Assembly (NCBI GenBank): GCA_022824025.1
Contig: JAJEBF010000014.1
Span: forward strand, 124,001 to 188,000
From: Caldilineaceae bacterium
GTDB taxonomy: Bacteria; Chloroflexota; Anaerolineae; Caldilineales; Caldilineaceae
Reading direction: 5' to 3'
Length of the DNA: 64,000 nt
Position numbers and translations under genes: made by a program
Notes under the pieces: generated by a model
Databases searched by the model: none
What the model was told of the DNA's origin: nothing
The model's input: the letters and a program-made list of their open reading frames with translations, nothing else
In this document: positions 25,777 to 36,182 of the stretch, piece by piece
How the letters are laid out: every line of letters begins with the position of its first letter
How positions within the stretch are numbered: the stretch's first letter is position 1

Positions 25777-27487
25777 AGAAGACTCTCCTGCTGGCTATCC
25801 GGTTGTTAACCAGCGTGATCACCATGATGATGATCAAGAGCAAAATCGCCAGCGCGGACGCGTATCCATATCTCGTGTCCCGCTTGAACGCCTGAAATAT
25901 GACGATGCTTGCCGTATCCGTCGTGCCCAAAGCCGCCGCCTGCCGCAACACGAATATGTGGTTGAATGCCTTGAATGTTCCGATCACCGCATACAATGAC
26001 AGAAAGTAGATCGTCGGCGATAGCAGCGGCAACGTCACATGACGAAACTGTGCCCAACCCCCTGCCCCGTCGATATCAGCGACTTCATACAGCTCGTTGG
26101 GTATCGCGCCAAGCCCAGCCAGGAAAATCACCGTGTCGAAACCGACATACGTCCAGATGCCGTAAAGCATAATCGCGACCAGCGCCAGGCTCGGGCCGGA
26201 GAAGATCGGCCCCAGGTCAAACCTCCCTCCAGTGATCATCTCGATAATCCCGGCCGGCTCGCTCAACCAGAGCAATGGCTCCGCGCCGAACAGATCCAGG
26301 AAACCGTTCAGCGGCGCCGTCGGCCTGTTGGAAAATATGATACGAAAAACGGCCGCCGTGCCCACGAAGGGCGCCACGTAGGGCAAGAAGTAGAGCACGC
26401 GGAAAAACGTCTGCCCGCGAATCTTCTGAAAAAGCAGCGCCGCCAGTATCAGCGCCAGCCCGAGTTGAATCGGCACCGTCCCCATTACGTAGAAGACAGT
26501 CGCCATCAATCCATTCCACCAATCCTCGTCGCCCGCGTTGACAACCCGCGGCAACTCCGCAATCAACACCCACGCGCCGGCCATCAACGTCACCGCCCCC
26601 ACCAGCCGCAGCGCCATGCCCGTGTTGGAAGACCGCTGCCCCGCGCTCTCCCACAAGCGCCATGCCACCAGCAGCAGCAGAAATCCCGCGCTGATCGTCA
26701 CGATCTGAGACCAGATTTCCAACCCCGCGCCTTCTTCCATTGCCTCGGCATAGGCCGCGTTGATCTCCTGCCACGTCAACCACAGTAGGGCCGCGCCGCC
26801 TATCAATCCGATGCCGGCGCTGAAAAAAGGCATGAAATATATGGGTTCGCGACTGTCCCGGGCCATCCTTCGATTGACGTGCAACCCCCAGGCCGCCCCC
26901 GCAGCCAGCAGGACGACGGCAACCCAAAGCGCGATCTGTACCTTGGGCAGCCACCAGGTCTCCACGACCAGACTGCGGAACGCCTCCTGCGTGTTCGCTT
27001 GCCCCCGCAGCTTTGAAGGAATCAACAGCATCTCAGGAAGCAGAATGAACACGAAACGAGCAAATAGGGCTGCCCCGGTTGCTGTCAGAAACCCGGGCAA
27101 TGCCCAGCGCAACGCATCCGTCTGCTCCTCCCGCTGCTCACGGACGGCGCGACCAATCGTGCGCGCTGCAAAGTAGACCAGGGCGGCGGCTATCCAGAAC
27201 GTCAGAATGTATATGAGGTTGTCTATCGCTTTGACGTAGTTGCCCAGACCGTCATACGTGCCAACGATCTTGTTCAGACCGCGCAACGTGCTCTCATACG
27301 CGGCAAAGGCGAGGGGAAACAGGCCAAAAAGACCAATGATGATGAAGGCGGGGGCCAGAAACGAATAGGCCAACAGCATCTCGCGCAGACGCCTGCCCTG
27401 CCGCCCGCGATACCAACTCGGGGCGGCTCGCGCCTGCTGTCCGAGATCACTGCCAAATGCCGCAGGTCGAGAAGCTGTACTATCCAC
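25769..27487 (-). CDS. Carbohydrate ABC transporter permease, MalF type, with large N-terminal membrane insert
   Basis: Core permease features lie in the second half: [20 protein letters not shown], the EAA loop [20 protein letters not shown], and C-terminal TM segments ending [12 protein letters not shown]. Between TM1 ([20 protein letters not shown]) and this core are about 270 extra residues with several additional hydrophobic segments, making the protein about twice the usual ~300 residues. The frame extends upstream past an ATG at 27547, but a consensus promoter overlaps that codon (27548-27576), so I favour the GTG at 27487; 27520 (GTG) and 27379 (ATG) are alternatives. Confidence 0.85.
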   Translation of the reverse strand: MDSTASRPAAFGSDLGQQARAAPSWYRGRQGRRLREMLLAYSFLAPAFIIIGLFGLFPLAFAAYESTLRGLNKIVGTYDGLGNYVKAIDNLIYILTFWIAAALVYFAARTIGRAVREQREEQTDALRWALPGFLTATGAALFARFVFILLPEMLLIPSKLRGQANTQEAFRSLVVETWWLPKVQIALWVAVVLLAAGAAWGLHVNRRMARDSREPIYFMPFFSAGIGLIGGAALLWLTWQEINAAYAEAMEEGAGLEIWSQIVTISAGFLLLLVAWRLWESAGQRSSNTGMALRLVGAVTLMAGAWVLIAELPRVVNAGDEDWWNGLMATVFYVMGTVPIQLGLALILAALLFQKIRGQTFFRVLYFLPYVAPFVGTAAVFRIIFSNRPTAPLNGFLDLFGAEPLLWLSEPAGIIEMITGGRFDLGPIFSGPSLALVAIMLYGIWTYVGFDTVIFLAGLGAIPNELYEVADIDGAGGWAQFRHVTLPLLSPTIYFLSLYAVIGTFKAFNHIFVLRQAAALGTTDTASIVIFQAFKRDTRYGYASALAILLLIIIMVITLVNNRIASRRVFYG

Positions 27488-27547
27488 GTGGAGGCCGCTT
27501 TCCCAGATCTTCAGAGCCACTGCGCCGACGTCGGATTTTCCGTCCAT

Positions 27548-27576
27548 AGTATAGTGCAAGCGAAGCCTAGCGTCAA
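27548..27576 (-). promoter_or_regulatory. Consensus-like promoter of the sugar ABC operon
   Basis: On the minus strand: TTGACG (27576-27571), 17-base spacer, TATACT (27553-27548). Predicted start about 27541, so the ATG at 27547 could not be in the transcript. Supports a downstream start for the permease. Confidence 0.7.
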
Positions 27577-27686
27577 CGAATGTGCCCTGAGTTGGCCGCG
27601 CCACGCCCAGATTCCCACTGAAACGAATATAGCCCGCGGCCAACCGCCGCCAGCCTGCCATAGCCAGCCCCAATCTTCGCGAACCT

Positions 27687-27733
27687 GCATTAACATTCGG
27701 TTAATGCAAAGTCAACGTTGAGAACATTCGGTT
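27687..27733. promoter_or_regulatory. Candidate operator pair upstream of the sugar ABC operon
   Basis: A perfect inverted repeat GCATTAAC-ATTCG-GTTAATGC (27687-27707) contains ACATTCGGTT, and the same decamer recurs at 27724-27733, exactly 31 bases apart (three helical turns). LacI- or GntR-type regulators bind sites of this kind. A second, weaker minus-strand promoter (TTGACT, 17 bases, TAATGC) overlaps the palindrome. The regulator gene is not in the window. Confidence 0.5.
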
Positions 27734-27767
27734 GTCTTCCTTCCTCCTTCCGCAATCATGCTCAGGC

Positions 27768-28448
27768 TCAATCGACAAGCAGCCTTCCAATCTCGCAGGT
27801 TTCCGCATTGCAAAACCACAAGACGCCTTCATGTATCGTCATCCCGTGCACTTCGTCCGGCGCCTCAACTCGGATCACGTCATAGATTCGCCCGCTTCCC
27901 GGGTCCAGCAGACACACTGTGCCCGCCGATGTATCCGCTGCCCATAGCTTTCCATCCTCCGACCAGGCGATTCCGTGCACCCGCAAACCCGGCGCCCGAA
28001 AGCAACCCGTCTCCTGCCACCCTTCCGGATCCATCACATGCACCATCTGTGACGGCGGACTGGCTACATACAGCCTCCCTTGCCGCCACTCCAACCCGTG
28101 CGCGCCTGTCTCCTGGGCATCCGTCGCGCTTTCCCGCCAGGCCACCACACCCGCGCCGGGCGTGCTGTACTTTGCCACCGTCCGGCCTGTCTCCGCGTCC
28201 AGCTTCGCAATCTTCCTGTCATAGGTCGACGCAATCCACACATACCCCCCGCCCACCGTGATCCCGCTCGACCGATCCGTATCGGTCTGGACGTCCAACA
28301 ATACCTCTCCCGTCTCGTAGTCCTGCCGGTAGAGCCGATTGTTTCCCTGGTCAATACACCACAGACCATCGCTGCTTGCCTGCAGCCCGTTGGGATGCGG
28401 CCCCGGACTGGAAAACCGCTTCTCTACCTGCGCAATCTTGACCGGCAT
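27768..28448 (-). CDS. Beta-propeller protein, SMP-30/streptogramin-lyase-like
   Basis: A 226-residue protein built of repeats of the type GLWCIDQGNNRLYRQDYETG, YVWIASTYDRKIAKLDAETG and LWAADTSAGTVCLLDPGSG, i.e. propeller blades as in SMP-30/gluconolactonase, Vgb or YncE families. No signal peptide is seen. The start at 28448 is chosen because GAGGAG lies 9 bases upstream; the open frame extends 42 codons further without support. It precedes the sugar ABC operon on the same strand and may act on the imported sugar (lactonase) or simply bind a ligand. Function uncertain. Confidence 0.7.
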   Translation of the reverse strand: MPVKIAQVEKRFSSPGPHPNGLQASSDGLWCIDQGNNRLYRQDYETGEVLLDVQTDTDRSSGITVGGGYVWIASTYDRKIAKLDAETGRTVAKYSTPGAGVVAWRESATDAQETGAHGLEWRQGRLYVASPPSQMVHVMDPEGWQETGCFRAPGLRVHGIAWSEDGKLWAADTSAGTVCLLDPGSGRIYDVIRVEAPDEVHGMTIHEGVLWFCNAETCEIGRLLVD

Positions 28449-28782
28449 GGCTATGCTCCTCTCTCTTTCGGATAGAATTCGAATCTGCCTCACTCTACGC
28501 TGGTCCTTCGGATTCCGTACGATACAGGCCAACCGACTCGCCGTCAAATCAGAATCCAACACCATGGTCAGCAACCAGCCCGTGCCAGCTCACTGAATTC
28601 TCCAACCTCCGTAAGGGCACCTTTTATAGGCTCTCTCCTCGTCGATCCTCCTTGCGTGCGCCGCCCCGCGGCGCTTCTCCGTCCAGACACAGACCATCCC
28701 CCAATCCCCGGAATCCCCCCAAATCTTCGTCCAGACAAGAACCATCCCCGTCCAGCCAACTGCAGTAAGTTAGGCCCGAAAA
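28449..28782. other. Intergenic region with a degenerate direct repeat
   Basis: About 330 bases between divergent genes. A 22-base unit CGTCCAGACACAGACCATCCCC (28680-28701) recurs with 2 changes at 28728-28749, 48 bases apart, followed by a partial CGTCCAGCC. No gene recognised; short minus-strand frames across it have no family resemblance. Confidence 0.55.
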
Positions 28783-28811
28783 TTGCATCGCCTCCCCGTC
28801 CCAACTATAAT
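28783..28811 (+). promoter_or_regulatory. Promoter for aspS
   Basis: TTGCAT (28783-28788), 17-base spacer, TATAAT (28806-28811). Predicted start about 28818, 118 bases before the aspS ATG. No T-box-like specifier structure was recognised in the leader. Confidence 0.7.
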
Positions 28812-28935
28812 TGAGCATCTTGAGATGCGCGCCGGGACGGAATCCGCGCAGCGCGCCGTGAGCGAAAAGCGCTTGCCAGCGCTGTGCCTGCGTTCCCCGC
28901 GCAACGAAAACGTTCCACCACTACGGAGCACGACT

Positions 28936-30807
<1,872 letters not shown>

Positions 30808-30943
30808 GGCGCAAAACGCGCCCTGCCGAAGAAGAGACCTGCCCCCGCGGCCAGAAACCGATACGCTGCTTCGCAAGTCCCGGCCTGTAACTGTCCAGCG
30901 TCCCTGAAACCTGTTCCAGGCCCAAACTGCCTGAAATCCACGT

Positions 30944-30972
30944 TTGTCAGGCATGCGCAGTTGTGCTATATT
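30944..30972 (+). promoter_or_regulatory. Promoter of the 6S-like RNA
   Basis: TTGTCA (30944-30949), 17-base spacer, TATATT (30967-30972). Transcription would start near 30979, exactly where the closing stem of the RNA begins. Confidence 0.75.
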
Positions 30973-30978
30973 TTTCTC

Positions 30979-31167
30979 GCAACCCTGCAGTGTCCGTGAT
31001 TGACTAGTTTGAGGGCGAACCAACAACAAACTCAAGGGAGCTAGGCAAAGGTCTGTGGATGTGATAGCCCGCCCCACGAGGGTAGGGCAAGACGGAAGCG
31101 ACCAGCCGGCGCCCACCTGCGAACCTCGGTTCGTACCCACTGGATCACACGACTTTGCGGGGTTGGA
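30979..31167 (+). ncRNA. ssrS: Probable 6S RNA
   Basis: A ~190-base RNA bounded by a promoter and an intrinsic terminator. Its ends form a long interrupted helix: CAACCC (30980-30985) with GGGTTG (31160-31165), then UGCA with UGCG, GUC with GAC, and GUGAU (30996-31000) with AUCAC (31144-31148). A large open middle region follows, as expected of 6S RNA, which mimics an open promoter and binds RNA polymerase. The 5' part CAGTGTCCGTGATTGACTAG and the 3' hairpin GCGAACC-TC-GGTTCGT resemble positions of known 6S RNAs as I remember them. No covariance search was possible. It lies directly upstream of the PHP gene. Confidence 0.7.
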
Positions 31168-31171
31168 ACAG

Positions 31172-31200
31172 CGTCCGGGGCCACCCGGACGTTTTTCTTT
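31172..31200 (+). terminator. Rho-independent terminator of the 6S-like RNA
   Basis: CGTCCGGG (31172-31179), loop GCCA, CCCGGACG (31184-31191), then TTTTTCTTT. A strong classical terminator located 70 bases before the PHP start codon, so it ends the RNA, not a protein gene. Confidence 0.9.
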
Positions 31201-31269
31201 TCCAGACCCGCGGCTCCTGTCAACAGACGTGTGCATACCCTTGGACAGCAGCAATCGGAACCAACTGCC

Positions 31270-32169
31270 ATGGAAACCCAGCGCGACAGTTTACGCCAGC
31301 CCTATCCGGTAGACCTGCAGGTCCACAGCATCTGCTCTGACGGAACCGACACGCCGCAGGAACTGATCGCCAAAGCAGCAGCTCTCGGCATCCAGGTTCT
31401 TGCCGTGACCGACCATGACAGCGTTCTCGGCGTTGCCGACGCCCTCAAACATGGCGCCAAAGCCGGAATCCATGTTCTCCCGGCCGTCGAATTCAGCACC
31501 GCCCGCGACCGCGAAAACGACTTCCGCGACTTCGACATCATCGGCTACGGCATCGACCCGGCCAATCCCACCCTGATAGCAACACTGAACCGCCTCAAAG
31601 AAAGCCGCATCGAACAAAAATCGCGCCAGGTCGAACGCCTTCAGAGCTACGGAGTGCATGTGCCCGTCGAGGAAGTGTTGGCCCTCGCCGGCGGCGTTCC
31701 CGGCCGCCCCCACATCGCCCAGATAGCGCTCAAGTACAATCCCGACAGATTCTCCTCCTTGAACGACGTCTTCCAGCAGTACCTCGCCTCAGACGCTGAA
31801 AACTCCACAAACGTCCCCCGTTCCTTCATTCTCAGTGTCATCGACGCCATCGAACTCACCCATGAGGCCGGCGGCAAGGCCGTCCTCGCACACCCAGGTA
31901 TCTACCGCCGCATCCGCAGCCTCGAAGAGTCCCTGGCGCGGCTGACAGATTTCGGCCTCGACGGCCTCGAAATCCACTACCCCTACGCCGACGAAGGAAG
32001 GGACTCGACCGATAGACCGATCGAGTGCTTTGCCGAGCTGGCCGTCCGCTTTGGCCTCTTCCAAACCGGCGGCAGCGACTACCACGGCGAAAGAAAGCCA
32101 AATCGACTCGGCGAAGCAGGCCTCGAATTGGAACAATGGCAACAGCTGCAGGACATGAATGGATGGTAG
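31270..32169 (+). CDS. PHP domain metal-dependent phosphoesterase (RNase AM/YciV-like)
   Basis: A 299-residue PHP protein. Motifs: DLQVHSICSDGTDTP near residue 15, VTDHDS near 45, AVLAHPGIYRR near 200 and GSDYHGE near 270, matching the four metal-binding clusters of the family (5'-3' exonuclease or 3',5'-nucleotide phosphatase activity). In the first motif the usual HxH reads QxH, so one metal ligand is altered. Start ATG 31270 is preferred over an upstream in-frame ATG (31231) because homology begins just after it. Its stop overlaps the start of alr. Confidence 0.88.
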   Translation: METQRDSLRQPYPVDLQVHSICSDGTDTPQELIAKAAALGIQVLAVTDHDSVLGVADALKHGAKAGIHVLPAVEFSTARDRENDFRDFDIIGYGIDPANPTLIATLNRLKESRIEQKSRQVERLQSYGVHVPVEEVLALAGGVPGRPHIAQIALKYNPDRFSSLNDVFQQYLASDAENSTNVPRSFILSVIDAIELTHEAGGKAVLAHPGIYRRIRSLEESLARLTDFGLDGLEIHYPYADEGRDSTDRPIECFAELAVRFGLFQTGGSDYHGERKPNRLGEAGLELEQWQQLQDMNGW

Positions 32170-33338
32170 CCCCCAGCCCCTCCGCCCCACAACAACGACT
32201 GCAAAAACCGCTGCGGCCAACCTGGCTGGAAATCGACCTCTCAGCCCTCGCCGCGAATATCTCCGAACTCCGCCGCCGCATTGGGCCGAGCCGTCTGCTC
32301 TACGCCGTCGTCAAAGCGAACGCCTACGGCCACGGAGCCGACCTGATCGCCCCCGCCGCCCTGGAGGCCGGCGCAGACCGCCTCGCCGTCGCCGCGGTCA
32401 ACGAAGCCATCTCCCTACGTCAGGCCGGCGTCCGCGCCCCAATCCTCCTGCTCGGCTACACACCGCCTGAACTGACCCCAATGCTGCTCGAATACGACCT
32501 CGCCGCCACCGTATACGAAGCCCGTGCCGCACTCGCCTTCGCCCAGGGCGCGGCACAATACGGCCGGCCCCTGACAGCGCACCTCAAAGTGGACACCGGC
32601 ATGCGCCGCCTCGGAATCGACCCCAAAGACGCCCCCGAGCTCTGCGCGCGGCTCGCCTCCAACCCCAACATCCATCTCGAAGGCATCTACACCCACTTCA
32701 GCACCGCCGACGAAGCGGACAAACAGTACAGCCTCGAACAGCTGCGGCGCTTCAACACGCTCCTGCGGAAGCTCGCGCGTGCCGGTATCCGTCCCTCCAT
32801 CGCCCACGCCGCGAACTCCGCCGCCGTGCTGGACCTGCCGCAGGCCCACCTGGACGCCGTCCGCTGCGGCATCCTTCTATACGGCCTTTCCCCCAGCGAC
32901 CACGTGCCTGCCCCCGCCCCCATGCAGCCCGTTCTTGCCTGGAGAGCCCGCATCGCCCAGGTCCGCAACCTGGACGCCGGCGAGCCCGTATCCTATGGAA
33001 ATACATGGCGGGCGCCCGGCCCCCGCACCGTCGCCGTCGTACCGGTCGGATACGCCGACGGCTTTCCCCGCAGCCCCCGAACCTGGAAGACCGTCCTCAT
33101 ACGCGGCCGCGAACTGCCTGTCATCGGCCGCATCTGCATGGACCACTTCTTCGTCGACGCGACCGAGCTCGTTGCAGCCGGCCTGTCCGTTTCTCGCGAC
33201 GATGAGGTTGTGCTGATCGGCGAACAACAGGCCGTATCCATCTCGACCGAAGACGCAGCCGCCCGATTGAAGACAAACAACTACGAGGTCATCAGCCGCC
33301 TCATGGCGCGGCTGCCCCGCATCGCGATTCGGTCCTAG
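32163..33338 (+). CDS. alr: Alanine racemase
   Basis: A 391-residue PLP enzyme making D-alanine for peptidoglycan. The PLP lysine lies in YAVVKANAYGHGA near residue 50. Barrel motifs include TGMRRLGID and FSTADEAD, and the C-terminal beta domain has VAVVPVGYADGFPRS and GRICMDHFFVD. It starts 7 bases inside the end of the PHP gene (translational coupling) with only a weak ribosome-binding site. The presence of Alr suggests the cell makes a D-Ala-containing wall, or uses the enzyme catabolically. Confidence 0.95.
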   Translation: MVAPSPSAPQQRLQKPLRPTWLEIDLSALAANISELRRRIGPSRLLYAVVKANAYGHGADLIAPAALEAGADRLAVAAVNEAISLRQAGVRAPILLLGYTPPELTPMLLEYDLAATVYEARAALAFAQGAAQYGRPLTAHLKVDTGMRRLGIDPKDAPELCARLASNPNIHLEGIYTHFSTADEADKQYSLEQLRRFNTLLRKLARAGIRPSIAHAANSAAVLDLPQAHLDAVRCGILLYGLSPSDHVPAPAPMQPVLAWRARIAQVRNLDAGEPVSYGNTWRAPGPRTVAVVPVGYADGFPRSPRTWKTVLIRGRELPVIGRICMDHFFVDATELVAAGLSVSRDDEVVLIGEQQAVSISTEDAAARLKTNNYEVISRLMARLPRIAIRS

Positions 33339-33374
33339 CCGAATCCTTCAGTTTCCGTTGGAAGTAACCGAACA

Positions 33375-34076
33375 ATGAGCGAAGCAGACCCCCAACGAAA
33401 AGCCAAAGCCCGAAAAGTCTACGAACTCCTCCTCCAGGAATATGGCGCGCCCGAATGGCGGCCCCGACGTTCAGGCTTCGAGCAGCTCATTCACACTATC
33501 CTCAGCGCCAACACAAATGATCGCAACGCCGCCACAGCCTTCGAGACACTCAAACAGCGCTTTGAAGGCGACTGGGACGCTGTGCGCGCCGCCCCCCTCG
33601 ATGACATCAAAGAAGCCGTCCGCGTTGCCGGCATGTACAACCAGAAGGCCCCCCATATCGTCGAGACTCTCGAAATCCTGCACAGAGAAGAGGGCCGTTA
33701 CAGCCTGGAACAGATCCGCGCAATGGAGCCTGCAGCCGCCCAAACCTACTTGCAACGCTTCCCCGGCGTCGGCCACAAAACCGCCAGCATCGTCCTCCTC
33801 TTCAGCTACGGCATGCCCGCCTTCCCAGTCGACACCCATGTTCAACGCCTGACCCAGCGACTCGGCATCAGCGGAAGGCGCGCCTCCGCGCAGAAAATCA
33901 AGGCTGTCTGGGAGCAGCTGCTGGCCCCCGACACCTTCTTCACCCTCCATGTCAACCAGATTCAGCATGGCCGCACGGTCTGCAAAGCGCGTAACCCTCG
34001 CTGCGCCGTCTGTGTGTTGAACGCCGATTGCGACTTCCATGCCCGCCGCGGTGACTGGACTCCCGACCCATCCTGA
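33375..34076 (+). CDS. nth: Endonuclease III (DNA glycosylase/AP lyase)
   Basis: A 233-residue base-excision-repair enzyme for oxidised pyrimidines. The helix-hairpin-helix with catalytic Lys is FPGVGHKTASIVL near residue 135, and the catalytic Asp is in PVDTHVQRLTQRLG. The iron-sulfur loop has Cys spacing C-x6-C-x2-C-x5-C (CKARNPRCAVCVLNADC). The usual LSAQTTD reads LSANTND. Complete with all key residues. It converges with rpsT and shares a terminator with it. Confidence 0.95.
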   Translation: MSEADPQRKAKARKVYELLLQEYGAPEWRPRRSGFEQLIHTILSANTNDRNAATAFETLKQRFEGDWDAVRAAPLDDIKEAVRVAGMYNQKAPHIVETLEILHREEGRYSLEQIRAMEPAAAQTYLQRFPGVGHKTASIVLLFSYGMPAFPVDTHVQRLTQRLGISGRRASAQKIKAVWEQLLAPDTFFTLHVNQIQHGRTVCKARNPRCAVCVLNADCDFHARRGDWTPDPS

Positions 34077-34097
34077 TCCAAACTGGCGAACGCGAAA

Positions 34098-34126
34098 AAG
34101 CCGCCTGCAACGCACACAGGCGGCTT
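34098..34126. terminator. Bidirectional terminator between nth and rpsT
   Basis: AAGCCGCCTG (34098-34107) pairs with CAGGCGGCTT (34117-34126), 10 bp. On the minus strand it is followed by TTTTTCGC (for rpsT); on the plus strand by GTTGTC (for nth). Stronger on the minus side. Confidence 0.8.
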
Positions 34127-34200
34127 GTTGTCGAGAACTCGACGCGGACGCCAATTCAGTCAGCGCCAACGCACTCTCTCAGCTGGTACTGACCAGCCTC

Positions 34201-34467
34201 TTATTCCGCTAAAGACTTATTCAGCTGGCTCGTCAACCTGCTCTTGCGCCGGGCCGCATTGTTGGCATGGATCGCGCCGTGCTTGGCGGCCTTATCCAAT
34301 GCCATGGAGGCCCTTCGCACCGCCTCAAGCGCCTCAGGATCCGACTCCTCTATGAGTACGCGAGCATTCTTGACCGCAGTGCGCGCAGCGCTGCGGTAGC
34401 TCCGATTGCGTTCACGGCGTCGCACGTCCTGTCGCATCCGCTTGGCGGCTGATCTGATTATCGGCAT
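34201..34467 (-). CDS. rpsT: 30S ribosomal protein S20
   Basis: An 88-residue basic, helical protein of the small subunit. Starts MPIIRSAAKRMRQDVRRRER and ends with GAIHANNAARRKSRLTSQL, the S20 signature. The ATG at 34467 has GGAG 9 bases upstream (GTGGTGGAGAAACAG). A promoter at 34535-34564 and a terminator at 34098 frame it as a monocistronic unit. Confidence 0.96.
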   Translation of the reverse strand: MPIIRSAAKRMRQDVRRRERNRSYRSAARTAVKNARVLIEESDPEALEAVRRASMALDKAAKHGAIHANNAARRKSRLTSQLNKSLAE

Positions 34468-34958
34468 CTGTTTCTCCACCACGGCCCCGCAGGCCGCTCC
34501 GTCTGATTCTCCTTCAATTCCGGCAAGTCCCCCTATTCTAGCAAATCTGAAGGCCAAAAGCCAATTTCAAACCGACTGAACGCGGCCCCATTTCGGGTCT
34601 CCCAGGAAAAGCGGTCCCCATGCCTCAACATGAATTCCCGGAAACAGCCTCAAACTCGCGCCTGCTCTGCCCCGCCCTCATATCGCTGCCTCGCTGCATA
34701 AACGCGCGCCCATCCCCCATGTTCGCCGCGCTACGTTTGCCCGCCCCGCCTCCCCTTGAAGAGGCCCCCCTTGTAGGCGCCCAGTTTCTTCCGCGCAGAA
34801 CTCCTCTTATGATCAAAAACGCCAACACGTCCCTCGCTCTTTTCCCCCTCAGTTCCCCCGCCCTGCCATCATCGCCAAAATGTGGCGCGTTTCCCCCATT
34901 TGCGCTACAGTAGGCGCGGTATAGGTCAGCTAACCATACCCATTCTACGAGGCCTCTA
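34468..34958. other. Intergenic region between rpsT and the enolase-family gene
   Basis: About 490 bases. It holds the rpsT promoter and leader (34468-34564). The rest, to 34958, has no supported gene; plus-strand frame 34620-34913 lacks homology and a ribosome-binding site. No clear promoter for the 34959 gene is seen beyond TTGCGC near 34898. Confidence 0.55.
34535..34564 (-). promoter_or_regulatory. Promoter for rpsT
   Basis: Minus strand: TTGGCT (34564-34559), 18-base spacer ending TGC (extended -10), TAGAAT (34540-34535). Leader of about 60 bases to the start codon. Confidence 0.65.
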
Positions 34959-36122
34959 ATGAAGATTTCCAAAGTAACGCCCATGGTGCTGGGCACCGAG
35001 TGGCGCAACCTGACCATCGTCAAAGTCGAAACCGACGAGGGCCTGGTCGGCGTGGGTGAATGTCGCGCCCTCAACCGCACCGACGGCGTGCTTGGCTACC
35101 TCAGCGAAGCCGCCCCCCGCTACATTCTCGGCGAGGACCCGTTCAACGTTGAAGCGCTTGTCGCCCGCATGTTCCGCGAAGACTTCGGTCGCGCCGGCGA
35201 AATCACCCAGACCGTTACTGCCCTCCTCGAAGTTGCCTGCTGGGATATCATCGGCAAGGCGCTCGATCAACCGGTCTATAAGCTGCTCGGCGGCGCAGTC
35301 AGGTACCAGATTAAGGGCTACGCCAACGGTTGGTATACCGGTGAACGCACGCCCGACGAGTTCCACGCCGCCGCCAAACGAGTGCTCGACAAGGGCTACC
35401 GGGCCCTGAAATTCGATCCCTTCGGCGCCGGTTTCTACGAGATGGAACGCGCTGAGAAGAACTATGTCATCAGCCTCGTCGAAGCTGTGCGCGACGCCGT
35501 CGGCCCGGACGTCGAGATCCTGATCGAAATGCACGGCCGCTTCAACCCCGTGACCGCCGTTGAATTTGCCCGCGAACTCGCCCCCTTCAAGCCTTCCTGG
35601 CTCGAAGAACCGGTGCCGCCGGAAAATATCGCCGCCCAGAAAAAGGCAGCCGATGCCATCGCGCCTCTGGGCATCCCTGTCGCTACCGGCGAACGTCTGC
35701 ATACCATGTACGAATACCGCGAACTGTTCGAGCTGCAGGCCTGCGACATCATTCAACCCGACATTACACACTTCGGCGGCATCCTCAATACCAAAAAGCT
35801 GGCAGCCTGGGCCGAAGCCTACTACATGCTTATCGCTCCCCACAACGTGGGCGGACCCATCTCGACCGCAGCCGCGCTGCATCTTGCTGCCTGCACGCCC
35901 AATTTCAAGATCCAGGAACATTTCAACGACTTTGCCGAAGCCTACGTGAAAAAGGCCGCGCCCGGCAATCCCGAAATCGAGGATGGCTACTTCGCCCTCC
36001 CCTCCGGGCCTGGCCTCGGCGTCACCCTGGACGAAGACGTTGTCGCCGCCAACCCGCGCCGTCGAGTCCACTTCAACCTCTTCGCCGAAGACTGGCATCG
36101 CCGCTCAGCCGAAATTGACTGA
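34959..36122 (+). CDS. Enolase-superfamily sugar-acid dehydratase, galactonate dehydratase-like
   Basis: A 387-residue acid-sugar dehydratase. Capping domain: VETDEGLVGVGECRAL. Barrel: EVACWDIIGKALDQPVYKLL, ALKFDPFG, putative metal ligands Glu in LIEMHGRFN, Glu in WLEEPVPPE and Glu in VATGERLHT, and the general acid/base stretch IAPHNVGGPIST. Resembles D-galactonate dehydratase but has Glu for Asp at the first ligand. It starts a plus-strand run with an aldehyde dehydrogenase, next to uronate isomerase and a mannonate-type SDR, so a sugar-acid pathway is likely. Exact substrate not known. Confidence 0.87.
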   Translation: MKISKVTPMVLGTEWRNLTIVKVETDEGLVGVGECRALNRTDGVLGYLSEAAPRYILGEDPFNVEALVARMFREDFGRAGEITQTVTALLEVACWDIIGKALDQPVYKLLGGAVRYQIKGYANGWYTGERTPDEFHAAAKRVLDKGYRALKFDPFGAGFYEMERAEKNYVISLVEAVRDAVGPDVEILIEMHGRFNPVTAVEFARELAPFKPSWLEEPVPPENIAAQKKAADAIAPLGIPVATGERLHTMYEYRELFELQACDIIQPDITHFGGILNTKKLAAWAEAYYMLIAPHNVGGPISTAAALHLAACTPNFKIQEHFNDFAEAYVKKAAPGNPEIEDGYFALPSGPGLGVTLDEDVVAANPRRRVHFNLFAEDWHRRSAEID

Positions 36123-36182
36123 CAGTCCTCGCGCCTCACGAATCCTGATTTTCCAAAAAACCTGATCGGAGCCTTCCTTTCC

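Noticed and set aside
34956-36098. 380-codon frame antisense to the galactonate-dehydratase-like gene
   Set aside because: Gly/Val-rich shadow frame; the sense strand is a clear enolase-family protein.
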